A DNA stretch of 31,968 bases from an uncultured Oscillospiraceae bacterium. Lineage in GTDB: Bacteria; Bacillota_A; Clostridia; Oscillospirales; Oscillospiraceae. Positions 21,768 to 30,858 of the stretch are shown here, piece by piece. Numbering within the stretch: position 1 is the stretch's first letter; every line of letters begins with the position of its first letter. Position numbers and translations under genes: made by a program. The DNA lies in the NCBI GenBank assembly GCA_900762245.1, contig CAAFFR010000077.1, forward strand, positions 1 through 31,968. Direction: 5' to 3'. Under the pieces are notes generated by a model. The model saw only the letters and a list, made by a program, of their open reading frames with translations. It did no database searches and was not told the origin of the DNA.

Positions 21768-24700
21768 TATTCACCCACCTCCAGTTTCTCGATCTTCTTT
21801 TCGTAGTCCAGACCCTTGCGGTTCAGCTCTGCATTGCGCAGGTCTTCCTTATAATTAAGGTATACGCTGAAATACAGGTGGGTATCCTTGGCGATGCCGG
21901 CAGATGCCTGCTGGGCTGCCTGTTTAGTGGTTGCTGTGAGAAGTTCAAAATAGATTCGCTTCAAAGCCTTATCCAAGGGCCAGATACCAGTAGAATTGAT
22001 TTTCTTATCCTCGTAACTCTTGATTAGTTTGTCTAGATTGTCAAGTCCTGTTTTTCCTGCCTTACGATAAGCCACCACAATATTAGCCAACTGTGTATCT
22101 ACAGTGCCCGCCTCAATTAAATTGTCAAGTTTTTCGTCAACATATTTATAGTTCGAATCGCCACCATTGGCAAAATAAGTATCTACTACTCTGCTATAGT
22201 GCTTGTCCTTTTCCAAACCGTAGGTCAGATACATATACAAGGATAAGCTAACAGCCTGTCCTGCCTTTTCGTCAACAGTCTTATCCAATCCTTCAGGAAG
22301 CATGCTCTCCGGAATGACCATATCGGGAGAAATTCCTTCGGGGATCTTATCCTCAGGCAATACATCTCCAACAGTTAAGCCACTAAGCTCAAATTTCCCC
22401 TCTTCACTCTTAAGATAGTCATCAAAGACTTTATCGAGTTTGTCACCATCTTTAGGACCATTCGTCCAGTATTCCATGAACTCAGTAGCCAGCATGTCCT
22501 TAATTTGATCTTCGATAGACTTATCTTCCTCATCAGGTTTGGATTCGTCTGGGATAGATTCACTTGGCTTCGTTTCCGTAGGCTCAGTAGTTTCCTCAGT
22601 AGGAGCAGTGGTTTCTTCGGTAGGTTCGGTAGTTTCCTCAGTGGGTTCGGTGGTTTCTTCGGTAGGCTCCGTAGAATTCGTTTCCATCTGTTCCTCGATG
22701 GTTTTCAGCCGGGCATTCAGAACAGTATTTCCGATCTTCTTATCATAATTTGTCAACATGTCTACAACATGAGAAAGACCGTCAAACCCCTCTTCGCCCG
22801 GATTAAGCCACTCTTCGAGCAACTTTCTAAACTGGGTATCCAAGGCACCGGACTGAACGTAGGCATCCAGTGCATCGGCTTCCTCAGGCGCATTGACGAT
22901 TTCGCCGGTTCTGATGTATTCCTTCACCCGGCCAGCCAGTATCGGATCGCCCACATTTTCCATGGACAGCAGCTTTTTCAGTGCATCCTTGGTCTCATCG
23001 TAGGTTACCTGAGGCTCAGTCACATCTGGAATGGTCTCATCAGGCTTCGTTTCGTCGGGAGTGGTTTCCTCAGGTACAGTAGGCTCGGGTTCCTTATAGA
23101 ACTGATCATTCAGGACCGCATTGACGGTATCATCGCCAGCCTTTGCACCGCCATTCTGAATATCCTTCTCAATGGCAGTCACATTCAGGTAGGGGAAATT
23201 CTCCTCAGTGCGCTCCCCTGCCTGGACTTCCAGCAGATGCAGGTAGGCCTTGCCGATATAGTCGTGCTTGCAGTTTGCACCGCCATCGCACTTACTGTCA
23301 GCATCACACAGAACCTGATTCTCCAGCAGCAGGGCCTCGGTCTTGGGCAGAATGTCATCTCTGGTCAGAACCGGCAGCAGCTTTGCCATATATTCCATTG
23401 CACCGTCATAGTCGCTGGGGATATTGAAGCCCAGGCTCATGAGGTCGCCCAGAATGTGATACACCAGAATCTGAGTATCTTCGTTGAAGTCTGCCAGCAT
23501 CAATTCCTTGAATGCCAGGACTGCATAGGGATCGGTAGTCAGCAGTTCGCCGATGGCATCGGACCGCTTCTGCATATCAGAGGTAGCCATGGAAGCGCTG
23601 TTGGTGGCAGGAGTCTTGCCGTAGGCAGACTTTAAAGCGTCCAGCTGACCGCTGTTCCAGGAGAATGCCTGCCGCAGGAAGGCTTCCTGCTTGGCAGTGG
23701 GACCGTAATTCTTAGCAGCGCCTTCGGTAGGAGCCGCTTCCTTCTTGGTGCCGCTGCCGTAGGTCTTGGCGGCACCGCCGCCGCCGCCCAGCAGGTCGGA
23801 AACAGGACGGATCAGTTCCGCGTATTCCAGCTTGTCCAGCGCAGTGATCAGGTAGGCGGCCTCTTCCTTGGTATCGCAGGCGAAGGCCACATTCAGGCCG
23901 GTGGCACCGATCTGCATGTTCACCACATTGACCTTTTCAGGCATGACCGCTTCCAGTTCCTCCATCACCAGGACCAGATTGTCATTGTAGGTCTGCAGGG
24001 ATGCGAAGACGGTCTCCCAGTCATTGCTGTAGGCATTGTACTTGGATTCGTAGTCGTAATAATTGTCAGCGTAGCCGGCCACCTTGCTGTTCTGGATGGT
24101 CAGCATCTGCTGGGTATTTTTCAGAGAGCTAATATCGGCGTTCCAGCCTAAGCGGGAGGTCAGCAGGGTCAGCACCACGAACAGCACTGCCAGACCGCCT
24201 GCCAGCAGCAGGCCGTACTGCCACAGCTGGCTCTGGAATTCCCGGCGGACTGTGCCGGGCTTGTTCAGGGCGGGAATGCCGAAATCCAGTGCGGTGCAGG
24301 CAGCGCCCACGCACAGGAACCAGCCCAGATCATAGCTGGCATTGAACCGGAACAGAGAAATGCCCATAATGTCTTCCAGTTCCTGAACGATGCCGCTTTC
24401 CTCTGCCAGCGCGCCGGAGACGATGCCCTCGATACTGCTGCCGCGGCCAATATCCATGGCCCGGAAGTATTCCAGCATCATGGCCAGTTCGCCGAACTGG
24501 TATGTAGGATCGCTGCCGCAGCGGACAAAACGCTGAACCATGACCTGGCCATTCTGAACGAAGGTCATACCCAGGATATCCTTCTCCAGCAGCAGATGCA
24601 GCTGGGTAGCAGGATTTTCCCGGACCAGATTCTCCTCCGCAGCGGGACCAGGCTCGGCCTTCTTCTTGCCGAAGCTGATCTCTGCGTTCAGATCCAGCTT

Positions 24701-25270
24701 TTTCCTGGTCTTGCCGCCCTTGGCATTTTCAGCGAAGGAGGCACCAATGGCACCGGCAATGCTGTTGCCGATGTAATCGATGGCTGCTACAGACAGGCCG
24801 CAGGCATTGGCCACCTGGTAATACCGGGTCACCATGTTCACGGGCATCGCCCACAGCTGGACATTGACCTCCTTGGCGCCGCTTTCGCTGCGCTTGGGGC
24901 CGATGACCTGCCAGACCAGCTTGTAGTCATGCATGTCCACGGGGAAATACATATCCACATTGGCCTGCAGCAGCTTTTCCAGACGGGAAGCCGGCAGGTC
25001 GGGAGTGGCTACCACTTCCGAAATGACCTGAGAGGTGCACAGGGTAAAGACCACCTGACGGATGCCCTTAAACTCCGGCTCCTTCATGGCCCCCTTCAGC
25101 AGTTCCCGGACTGCCTCCTGGTTGCGGATCATGCCGTCTTCCACCGCACCCACAGGGGTCTCGTAGGTCTTGCCGTACAGGATGGTGCTGCCGTTCATGG
25201 CAACAATCTGGGTGTCCGTCCTGCCCAGCTGGATTACCAGTTTTTTTCCGGTAACTTTACATTTGCTCAT
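21767..25270 (-). CDS. pilM: PilM-PilN fusion with long extracellular extension
   Basis: A 1167-residue protein; PilM alone is usually near 350 and PilN near 200. Residues 1-335 are an actin-like PilM domain with a Lys/Glu/Pro-rich insertion at about 180-215. One membrane segment (about 350-371) and a PilN-like coiled coil and alpha/beta domain (372-493) follow. After a five-Gly stretch, about 670 further residues lie outside the membrane. They include helical repeats and two acidic Thr/Glu/Pro linkers (about 724-757 and 864-913) like those of wall proteins. The ATG at 25270 has AGGAGG 11 bases upstream. By family, PilM binds PilN's cytoplasmic tail, so fusing them makes that contact permanent. 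The extension is of unknown function; it may span the thick wall. Confidence 0.85.
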   Translation of the reverse strand: MSKCKVTGKKLVIQLGRTDTQIVAMNGSTILYGKTYETPVGAVEDGMIRNQEAVRELLKGAMKEPEFKGIRQVVFTLCTSQVISEVVATPDLPASRLEKLLQANVDMYFPVDMHDYKLVWQVIGPKRSESGAKEVNVQLWAMPVNMVTRYYQVANACGLSVAAIDYIGNSIAGAIGASFAENAKGGKTRKKLDLNAEISFGKKKAEPGPAAEENLVRENPATQLHLLLEKDILGMTFVQNGQVMVQRFVRCGSDPTYQFGELAMMLEYFRAMDIGRGSSIEGIVSGALAEESGIVQELEDIMGISLFRFNASYDLGWFLCVGAACTALDFGIPALNKPGTVRREFQSQLWQYGLLLAGGLAVLFVVLTLLTSRLGWNADISSLKNTQQMLTIQNSKVAGYADNYYDYESKYNAYSNDWETVFASLQTYNDNLVLVMEELEAVMPEKVNVVNMQIGATGLNVAFACDTKEEAAYLITALDKLEYAELIRPVSDLLGGGGGAAKTYGSGTKKEAAPTEGAAKNYGPTAKQEAFLRQAFSWNSGQLDALKSAYGKTPATNSASMATSDMQKRSDAIGELLTTDPYAVLAFKELMLADFNEDTQILVYHILGDLMSLGFNIPSDYDGAMEYMAKLLPVLTRDDILPKTEALLLENQVLCDADSKCDGGANCKHDYIGKAYLHLLEVQAGERTEENFPYLNVTAIEKDIQNGGAKAGDDTVNAVLNDQFYKEPEPTVPEETTPDETKPDETIPDVTEPQVTYDETKDALKKLLSMENVGDPILAGRVKEYIRTGEIVNAPEEADALDAYVQSGALDTQFRKLLEEWLNPGEEGFDGLSHVVDMLTNYDKKIGNTVLNARLKTIEEQMETNSTEPTEETTEPTEETTEPTEETTAPTEETTEPTETKPSESIPDESKPDEEDKSIEDQIKDMLATEFMEYWTNGPKDGDKLDKVFDDYLKSEEGKFELSGLTVGDVLPEDKIPEGISPDMVIPESMLPEGLDKTVDEKAGQAVSLSLYMYLTYGLEKDKHYSRVVDTYFANGGDSNYKYVDEKLDNLIEAGTVDTQLANIVVAYRKAGKTGLDNLDKLIKSYEDKKINSTGIWPLDKALKRIYFELLTATTKQAAQQASAGIAKDTHLYFSVYLNYKEDLRNAELNRKGLDYEKKIEKLEVGE

Positions 25271-25319
25271 AAATCTTCTTTCCTCCTCTGGACCGTATCA
25301 CAAGGTCCAGCTTCAGTGG

Positions 25320-26072
25320 TTACAGCCCGAAGAGGCTCAGGTATGCGGAAATCAGCGGCTGGCCCACCAGCGCGGAGAACCAGATTCCCGCAGCCAGGTA
25401 AGGACCAAAGGCAAGCTTGTGGCCTGCGCCGCCCTTCATACGGATGGAATGGATCACGGCACCGGAGACACTGCCCACCAGAACTGCCAAAATCATTTTT
25501 GGCCAGCCCAGCAGCAGTCCCGCGGCGGCTACCAGCTTTACATCACCCATGCCCAGTCCGTTGCCGCCGGTAAGAATATGCAGCAGCAGGAAGACCAGAC
25601 TGACAGAGGCCATACCTATTATATAAGTAGGCCAGTTGGCGAAGTCCGTGGCGAGCCGCACCAGACCCAGTACAAAAATCGTCAGGTTGATGCCGTTTGG
25701 AATAATATAGGTACGCCAGTCAATGACCGACAGAACCAGCAGCATGGAGAAGAGGCCGCAATACAGGGCCACAGTCAGCCAGTCCCCTTTAAAGAGTACC
25801 GCCGTCAGCAGCCACATGCTGCCGTTGAGGGCCTCCACAATGGGGTACTGGGCGGAGAGCCTGACGCCGCAGCTGCGGCACTTGCCGCCCTGGGCTACCC
25901 AGCTGAACACCGGAATCAGCTCATACCATTTTAAAGGATGACCGCAGCTCATGCAGTGGGAAGGAGTCTTCACGAACTCCTGTTCCAGAGGAATGCGGTA
26001 AATCAGCACATTCAGGAAGCTGCCCACGCACAGGCCCAGCAGTAAAGTCATTATATAAATTGGAAATTCCAT
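25320..26072 (-). CDS. pilD: Prepilin peptidase
   Basis: A 250-residue membrane aspartic protease of the A24 family. The N-terminal zinc-binding loop has both Cys pairs (Cys40/43 and Cys65/68). The two catalytic Asp residues are Asp118 (in VIDWRTYIIPN) and Asp177 (in GLGMGDVKL). Several membrane segments follow. It removes the short leader from the prepilins of this locus and N-methylates the new first residue. AAAGGAG lies seven bases before ATG 26072. Only 49 bases separate it from pilMN. A fold-back element lies immediately upstream. Confidence 0.96.
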   Translation of the reverse strand: MEFPIYIMTLLLGLCVGSFLNVLIYRIPLEQEFVKTPSHCMSCGHPLKWYELIPVFSWVAQGGKCRSCGVRLSAQYPIVEALNGSMWLLTAVLFKGDWLTVALYCGLFSMLLVLSVIDWRTYIIPNGINLTIFVLGLVRLATDFANWPTYIIGMASVSLVFLLLHILTGGNGLGMGDVKLVAAAGLLLGWPKMILAVLVGSVSGAVIHSIRMKGGAGHKLAFGPYLAAGIWFSALVGQPLISAYLSLFGL

Positions 26073-26086
26073 CGTTTCACTCCTTT

Positions 26087-26248
26087 AGGAAGCACTGATT
26101 AAATCGGTAAGAGCGGTCAGTGAGAGATTTTGTCACAAATTGAAGTTCGGAAATCGCAGGAATACTGGATGTATTTCAAGATTTCAGAACTGAAAAGTTG
26201 GGGCAAAAGATCCGCTGTCCGCCGCAGACGATTTATTCAGCGTTTCCT
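26087..26248. mobile_element. Fold-back, MITE-like element inside the pil operon
   Basis: Imperfect terminal inverted repeats of 20 bp (26087-26106 and 26229-26248, 17 of 20 matching) bound about 162 bases. The interior is also imperfectly palindromic. There is no coding capacity. It fills most of the 222-base gap between pilD and pilC; the other pilB-to-pilO junctions are under 50 bases. It looks like an insertion that split a formerly tighter operon. Confidence 0.65.
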
Positions 26249-26294
26249 TTAGCGCGGCCATTGTGCCGTGGAAAAATACAATCGTACAAAATTT

Positions 26295-27512
26295 TTACAG
26301 ATACTGGTCGTAAGCCTTGGTCATGTTCATCATGGGCAGGTAGATGGCGACAACCAGCAGGGCAACCATGATGCCCAGGAACACGGTGATCATGGGTTCC
26401 ATCATGCCCAGCAGGGCCTGGGTTGCCTCTTCCACTTCGTCATCGTAGTAGTCGGCAGTCTTCAGCAGCATGCCCTGCAGGTCACCGGTTTCTTCACCGA
26501 TTCCGACCAGATTGTAGACCATGGGAGGGAACAGCCCCGTATCCCGCAGAGAGGCGCTGAGGGTCCAGCCCTCGGACACCATGGACCGGCAGGTCTGAAC
26601 GGCCTCCTGATAATAGATGTTGCTCATATTCATGGCCACCATTTCCAGACTGTCCGTCAGGGTCAGGCCGGAGCCCAGCAGCAGAGACAGGGTGCGGCAG
26701 AAGGTTGCGCACTCGGATTTGATGGTCATATTGCTGACCACCGGGATCTTCCGGGTGAGCCAGCCGAAGAAATGCTTGCCTTTGTTGGTCTTGTTGAACA
26801 TCACAGCGCCAGCCACCAGTGCAATCAGCACAAGGGCCACCAGCCACCACCATTCCACAAACCAGTTGCTCACGCCCATGACGATTTTGGTGGGCAGAGG
26901 CAGTTCCATATTCATCTCCGCAAAGCTGGAAATGAAGCCGGGGAAGACCTTGACCATCATGATGATCAGAACGATCACCATGACAATGAGCACGATGCAG
27001 GGATAGGCCATGGCCTTTTTCACAGCCGCCTTGGTACGCTTGGCCTTGTCGAACCAGTCTTCCATCTGGCCGAAGGATTCTTCCAGATTACCAGATTCCT
27101 CACCGGCGGCGATCATGTTGCACAGCATGCTGGAGAAGATCTTGGGGTGCTTCTTCATAGAGCCCGCCAGGGTTTCGCCCTTTTCGATACCTGCCTGCAT
27201 TTCGCGGACGGCAGCCGCCAGCTTGGCGTTTTCCGTCTGCTGGCCCAGCATGTTCAGAACATTGGATACCGGCACGCCGGCCCGGAGAATGGACCGGAAC
27301 TGGCGGCAGAAAATAGCCATATCCTTGGGCTTGGGATTGCCCAGGAAGGGCAGCTCAATATCTTTATTCAGAGCGTTCAGCTCTTTGATTTCCAGAATGG
27401 TATAGCCTGCGGAGCGGAGGGAGTTTTTGGCAGTCTCAATGGAGGCGGCCTCTATATTATCCTTCACCCGCTTACCCATGCGGTTTACCGCAATGTAGCT
27501 GAAAGAAGCCAT
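26295..27512 (-). CDS. pilC: Type IV pilus inner-membrane platform protein
   Basis: A 405-residue GspF/PilC protein of normal family length. It has two repeated cytoplasmic helical domains (GVPVSNVLNML..GIEKGETLAGSM and GLTLTDSLEMV..GWTLSASL), each followed by membrane segments. The ATG at 27512 has GGGAGG upstream and follows the pilT stop by three bases. PilC links the PilB and PilT motors to the growing pilus. Confidence 0.95.
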   Translation of the reverse strand: MASFSYIAVNRMGKRVKDNIEAASIETAKNSLRSAGYTILEIKELNALNKDIELPFLGNPKPKDMAIFCRQFRSILRAGVPVSNVLNMLGQQTENAKLAAAVREMQAGIEKGETLAGSMKKHPKIFSSMLCNMIAAGEESGNLEESFGQMEDWFDKAKRTKAAVKKAMAYPCIVLIVMVIVLIIMMVKVFPGFISSFAEMNMELPLPTKIVMGVSNWFVEWWWLVALVLIALVAGAVMFNKTNKGKHFFGWLTRKIPVVSNMTIKSECATFCRTLSLLLGSGLTLTDSLEMVAMNMSNIYYQEAVQTCRSMVSEGWTLSASLRDTGLFPPMVYNLVGIGEETGDLQGMLLKTADYYDDEVEEATQALLGMMEPMITVFLGIMVALLVVAIYLPMMNMTKAYDQYL

Positions 27513-27515
27513 AAA

Positions 27516-28574
27516 TCAAAACCTCCCGCAAAGGTTACGCAGATTCACAGGGTCGTTGGCAACAGCCAGTGCATTGTCCATAGCCACCTGGCCGGAGCGG
27601 ACCAGTTCTGCCAGAGCATCATCCAGCAGCTGCATGCCCTGCCGCTTGCCGGTCTGCATGGCGCTGGCAATCTGGAAGCTCTTGTTCTGACGGATCAGGC
27701 TGCGGACCGCAGGGGTTGCAACCAGAATCTCATAGGCTGCCACACGGCCGCCGCCCACTCTGGGAAGCAGGGTTTTGGCAACGGCATATTCCAGCACATC
27801 CGCCAGCTGGATACGGATCTGCTCCTGCTGTTCGGGAGGGAATACGTCGATGATACGGTCAATGGTGTTGGCAGCGCCCTTGGTGTGGAGGGTGCCGAAA
27901 ACCAGGTGGCCGGTTTCCGCCGCGGTAATGGCGGTGGAAATGGTCTCCAGGTCACGCATCTCACCCACCAGGATCACGTCAGGGTCCTGACGCAGCGCTG
28001 CACGAAGACCGGCGGCAAAGCTGCCGGTATCGTCGCCCACTTCACGCTGGTTGATGATGCACTTATCTGCCTTGTAGACAAATTCGATGGGGTTTTCCAG
28101 AGTAATGATGTGACGGCGGCGGGTATGGTTGATGTGGTCCAGCATGGCTGCCAGAGTGGAGCTCTTACCAGAGCCGGTGGGACCCGTCAGCAGCACCAGT
28201 CCACGGGGCTTTTCCGCCATTTCAATGAAGATGTCTCCCATGTCCAGACCCTTGATGGAGGGGATCTTCAGGGGCAGCATACGCAGCGCCAGGGCGGTAT
28301 GGCCCTGCTGGTAGAACGCGTTGCAGCGCATACGGATAGTGCCTTCAAAGGTGACTGCAAAGTCGGCTTCGCCGGTCTCTTTCAGGGCCTTCATCTGGTT
28401 ATCATTTGCCAGCACCCGGACAGCGGAAGCAATATCTTCCTCAGTCAGAGGGGTGTCGGTGGCATCCACCAGGTCGCCGTCGATGCGGTAAATAGGAGGC
28501 AGACCCACCGTCATATGAAGGTCGGAAGCATCCTGCTTTACCGCGTTATGAATGATTTCACTTAAAATTTCCAT
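27516..28574 (-). CDS. pilT: Pilus retraction ATPase
   Basis: A 352-residue hexameric ATPase. Walker A is GPTGSGKS (131-138), Walker B is DVILVGEMRD (199-208), and the His box is GHLVFGTLHT (222-231). The last two are PilT-like and the length is typical. It has no N-terminal MshEN domain. The start overlaps the ribosome site region at the end of pilB. Its presence suggests retractable pili, hence twitching, adhesion under load or DNA uptake. Confidence 0.95.
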   Translation of the reverse strand: MEILSEIIHNAVKQDASDLHMTVGLPPIYRIDGDLVDATDTPLTEEDIASAVRVLANDNQMKALKETGEADFAVTFEGTIRMRCNAFYQQGHTALALRMLPLKIPSIKGLDMGDIFIEMAEKPRGLVLLTGPTGSGKSSTLAAMLDHINHTRRRHIITLENPIEFVYKADKCIINQREVGDDTGSFAAGLRAALRQDPDVILVGEMRDLETISTAITAAETGHLVFGTLHTKGAANTIDRIIDVFPPEQQEQIRIQLADVLEYAVAKTLLPRVGGGRVAAYEILVATPAVRSLIRQNKSFQIASAMQTGKRQGMQLLDDALAELVRSGQVAMDNALAVANDPVNLRNLCGRF

Positions 28575-28576
28575 CT

Positions 28577-30295
28577 TTACTCCTCGGAAGGGGTTTTATT
28601 GATCTGCTCATAATCTTCCACGGAGATGGCGTACATCTCGGTCAGAGCAGTGGTGCCGTCCAGCACCAGACGACGGACACTCTGCTTCAGGGTCAGCATG
28701 CCTTCGTCGATGGCAGTGTCCCGGATGGTATCCGTGGGGGCCCGGCCTGCGATCATGCCGCGGAGCCGGGGGGTGATTTCCATAATTTCATAAACACCGA
28801 TTCGTCCATAGTAGCCGGTGCCGTTGCAGCGCTGGCATCCTACGGGTTCGAAAATGGTCTGTCTTGCCCGGTCCTTGGCAGGAATCTTCAGGTAATCCGC
28901 CTCGTGGGGCAGCATTTCCCGCTCCTTGCGGCAGTGGGGGCACAGACGGCGGACCAGACGCTGGGCGATGATGCCCACAGTGGAGTCCGCGATCAGGTAG
29001 CTCTCAACACCCATGTCCAGCAGACGGGTGACGGAGCTTGCGGTGTCGTTGGTATGCAGAGTGCTGACCACCAGGTGGCCGGTGATGGAAGCCTGGACGG
29101 CGATGGACGCAGTCTCGCCGTCACGAATCTCACCGATCATGATGATATCCGGGTCCTGACGCAGAATGGAGCGCAGGGCATTGGCGAAGGTCAGTTCGGC
29201 TTTGACATTGACCTGGACCTGATTGATGCCCTCGATGTTGGCTTCCACGGGGTCCTCAACGGTGACGATGTTCACTTCGTCATTGTTCAGTTCGCTCAGA
29301 GCGGTGTACAGGGTGGTGGACTTACCGGAACCGGTGGGGCCGGTGACCAGCACGATGCCGTTGGGGCGGGAGAGAATTTTATCGAATTTTTTAAGATCCT
29401 CATCGGACAGGCCCAGCGCCTTCTTGCTGCGGGACAGAGCCTTCTTCTGGTTCAGTCGGAGAACGCATTTTTCACCGTAAACGGTGGGCAGAGTGGACAC
29501 ACGGATATCGTAATCCTTCCGGTCCACGGTATAGGTAAAGCGGCCGTCCTGGGGCTTTCTCTTTTCGGAGATATCCAGACCGCTGACGATCTTAATACGG
29601 GCCACGATGGCGCTGAGCAGTCTCAGGTTATAGTTGGCGGTGGTGTACAGCACGCCGTCCACACGGCAGCGCACCCGGACCCGGTCCGGCTCGGCTTCCA
29701 CATGAATATCGGAGGCTCTCTGACGGACCGCCTGCTCCACCATGGAGTTGACCAGCATAACCACAGGGGAAGAATTGACGTCCTCGCGAAGGATCTCCTC
29801 CTCCAGAGAAGTCTCTTCTTCATTGTCCCGGGTGTACATATCCACGGCTTCCTGCATTTCCTCGGTGCCGTAGTAGCGGTCGATGGTCAGCATGATGTCG
29901 GTGACAGTGGCAAGGTAAGCCTTCACCCGGCATTTGGTAGAAATCGCGATCAGATCCCGGCCCCGGATGTTCATGGGGTCGTTCATAGCCACCAGCAGCG
30001 TGCCGGGGTCATTTTCGTCGAAAGCGAAAGGCAGCATCACCTGTTCCCGCAGGATATCGGCCCGAACGATCTGGCGGACCTCCATGGGGATCGCCTGCTC
30101 ATACAGCCGGACAACAGGCATCCGGTAAACGGCAGACAGGGCATCGGTCAGCTGTTCTTCGGTAACCTGACCGCCTTCTGCCAGCAGTTCCCGGACGGAT
30201 TTTCCGGTCTTCTGATATTCTGCGCGGACTTTCTCCGCCTCAGCCTGAGTCAGCAGGCCCTGTTCCAGCAAATATTGCAGTAATTTCTCGTTCAA
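28577..30295 (-). CDS. pilB: Pilus extension ATPase
   Basis: A 572-residue assembly ATPase. I place the start at TTG 30295 (MNEKLLQYLLEQ), since AAAGGAG lies eight bases upstream. The ATG further upstream at 30352 lies in repeat DNA and adds an unlikely leader. An N-terminal MshEN-type domain (about 1-145) is followed by the ATPase core. Walker A is GPTGSGKS (319-326), Walker B is DIIMIGEIRD (383-392), and the zinc cysteines are 452/455 and 487/490. MshEN domains can bind c-di-GMP in some families; whether this one does is unknown. Confidence 0.95.
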   Translation of the reverse strand: MNEKLLQYLLEQGLLTQAEAEKVRAEYQKTGKSVRELLAEGGQVTEEQLTDALSAVYRMPVVRLYEQAIPMEVRQIVRADILREQVMLPFAFDENDPGTLLVAMNDPMNIRGRDLIAISTKCRVKAYLATVTDIMLTIDRYYGTEEMQEAVDMYTRDNEEETSLEEEILREDVNSSPVVMLVNSMVEQAVRQRASDIHVEAEPDRVRVRCRVDGVLYTTANYNLRLLSAIVARIKIVSGLDISEKRKPQDGRFTYTVDRKDYDIRVSTLPTVYGEKCVLRLNQKKALSRSKKALGLSDEDLKKFDKILSRPNGIVLVTGPTGSGKSTTLYTALSELNNDEVNIVTVEDPVEANIEGINQVQVNVKAELTFANALRSILRQDPDIIMIGEIRDGETASIAVQASITGHLVVSTLHTNDTASSVTRLLDMGVESYLIADSTVGIIAQRLVRRLCPHCRKEREMLPHEADYLKIPAKDRARQTIFEPVGCQRCNGTGYYGRIGVYEIMEITPRLRGMIAGRAPTDTIRDTAIDEGMLTLKQSVRRLVLDGTTALTEMYAISVEDYEQINKTPSEE

Positions 30296-30339
30296 AGTAA
30301 GGTCTCCTTTCGCCGGATGCGAATGAGGCAGGGAATGCC

Positions 30340-30455
30340 TCGCCCCCCGCATTTATGAGGGGGGTGGCCCGCAGGGCCGGGGGGAGCCGGATTCACACTC
30401 CCCCAGTCACCGCGCTTCGCCGGTGACAGCCCCCTCGCAAGCGCGGGGGCCAAGG
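30340..30455 (+). repeat. Structured intergenic repeat in the pilB leader
   Basis: A GC-rich segment sharing the order of blocks with the tandem repeats at 31751-31968 (TCGCC..GGTGGC, then ACTCCCCCAGTCA, then a TTCGC loop, then GCCCCCT..GGGGGCCAAG). It is the most diverged of the three copies. It lies in the roughly 225-base untranslated leader of pilB, between the promoter and the TTG start, and so may be transcribed. Confidence 0.65.
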
Positions 30456-30524
30456 CGGCTGCGCCGCAGCTCTATCCATAAGCCTATTTTCAGAAATAGC
30501 ATAGTGATACTTATATACCGTACC

Positions 30525-30553
30525 ATACTACCACATTCCGCCAAAAATAGCAA
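30525..30553 (-). promoter_or_regulatory. Promoter of the pilB operon
   Basis: Minus-strand TTGCTA (30548-30553), a 17-bp spacer ending TGTGG, and TAGTAT (30525-30530). The layout matches the pilin and dockerin promoters. It suggests that pilB and downstream genes have their own transcript, separate from the two pilin genes. Confidence 0.55.
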
Positions 30554-30617
30554 TACCTTTTCTCAATATCCTGTGGCTAAGGAAGTTTTTTCCACAAAAT
30601 ATAGGAAGCGGCCTACG

Positions 30618-30758
30618 CCCTCCCCTTTGGGGAGGGGGGACCGCGTAAGCGGTGGGAGAGGTGCAGTACCTATGCGCCGATCCCCATTGCATTTAGGCGA
30701 ACTGGTACTGCCCTCTTCCGTCAGCCCTTCGGGCTGCCACCTTCCCCAAAGGGGAAGG
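30618..30758 (-). repeat. 141-bp structured intergenic repeat, copy 2 (inverted)
   Basis: The reverse complement of the element at 3171-3311, the same length with scattered substitutions. Both terminal hairpins and the central segment are kept. It lies between the pilA terminator and the pilB promoter. Confidence 0.8.
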
Positions 30759-30784
30759 CATTTGACGCGCCCCCGCCCCAATAC

Positions 30785-30817
30785 GCAAAAAATCCCCGTC
30801 CGGCGAACCGGACGGGG
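30785..30817 (-). terminator. Terminator of the pilin genes
   Basis: A perfect 10-bp GC-rich stem (CCCCGTCCGG with its complement, 30794-30803 and 30808-30817) around CGAA, followed on the minus strand by ATTTTTT. It lies about 40 bases after the pilA stop, so the pilin pair forms a separate transcript. Confidence 0.85.
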
Positions 30818-30858
30818 GAGTTTTCGGTAAAAGGGGAAGTTAAATTAGGGAATGGCAA

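Noticed and set aside
26087..26248. Insertion sequence
   Set aside because: There are inverted ends but no transposase frame; at most a non-autonomous element.
26268..28565. A 765-codon plus-strand frame opposite pilC and pilT
   Set aside because: It crosses both genes and their boundary and encodes a His/Gln/Gly-rich string without domain motifs, while the minus strand encodes clear PilC and PilT.
30296..30352. Longer pilB start at ATG 30352
   Set aside because: It adds 19 residues read from repeat DNA. The TTG at 30295 has an ideally spaced AAAGGAG and yields a normal PilB N-terminus.
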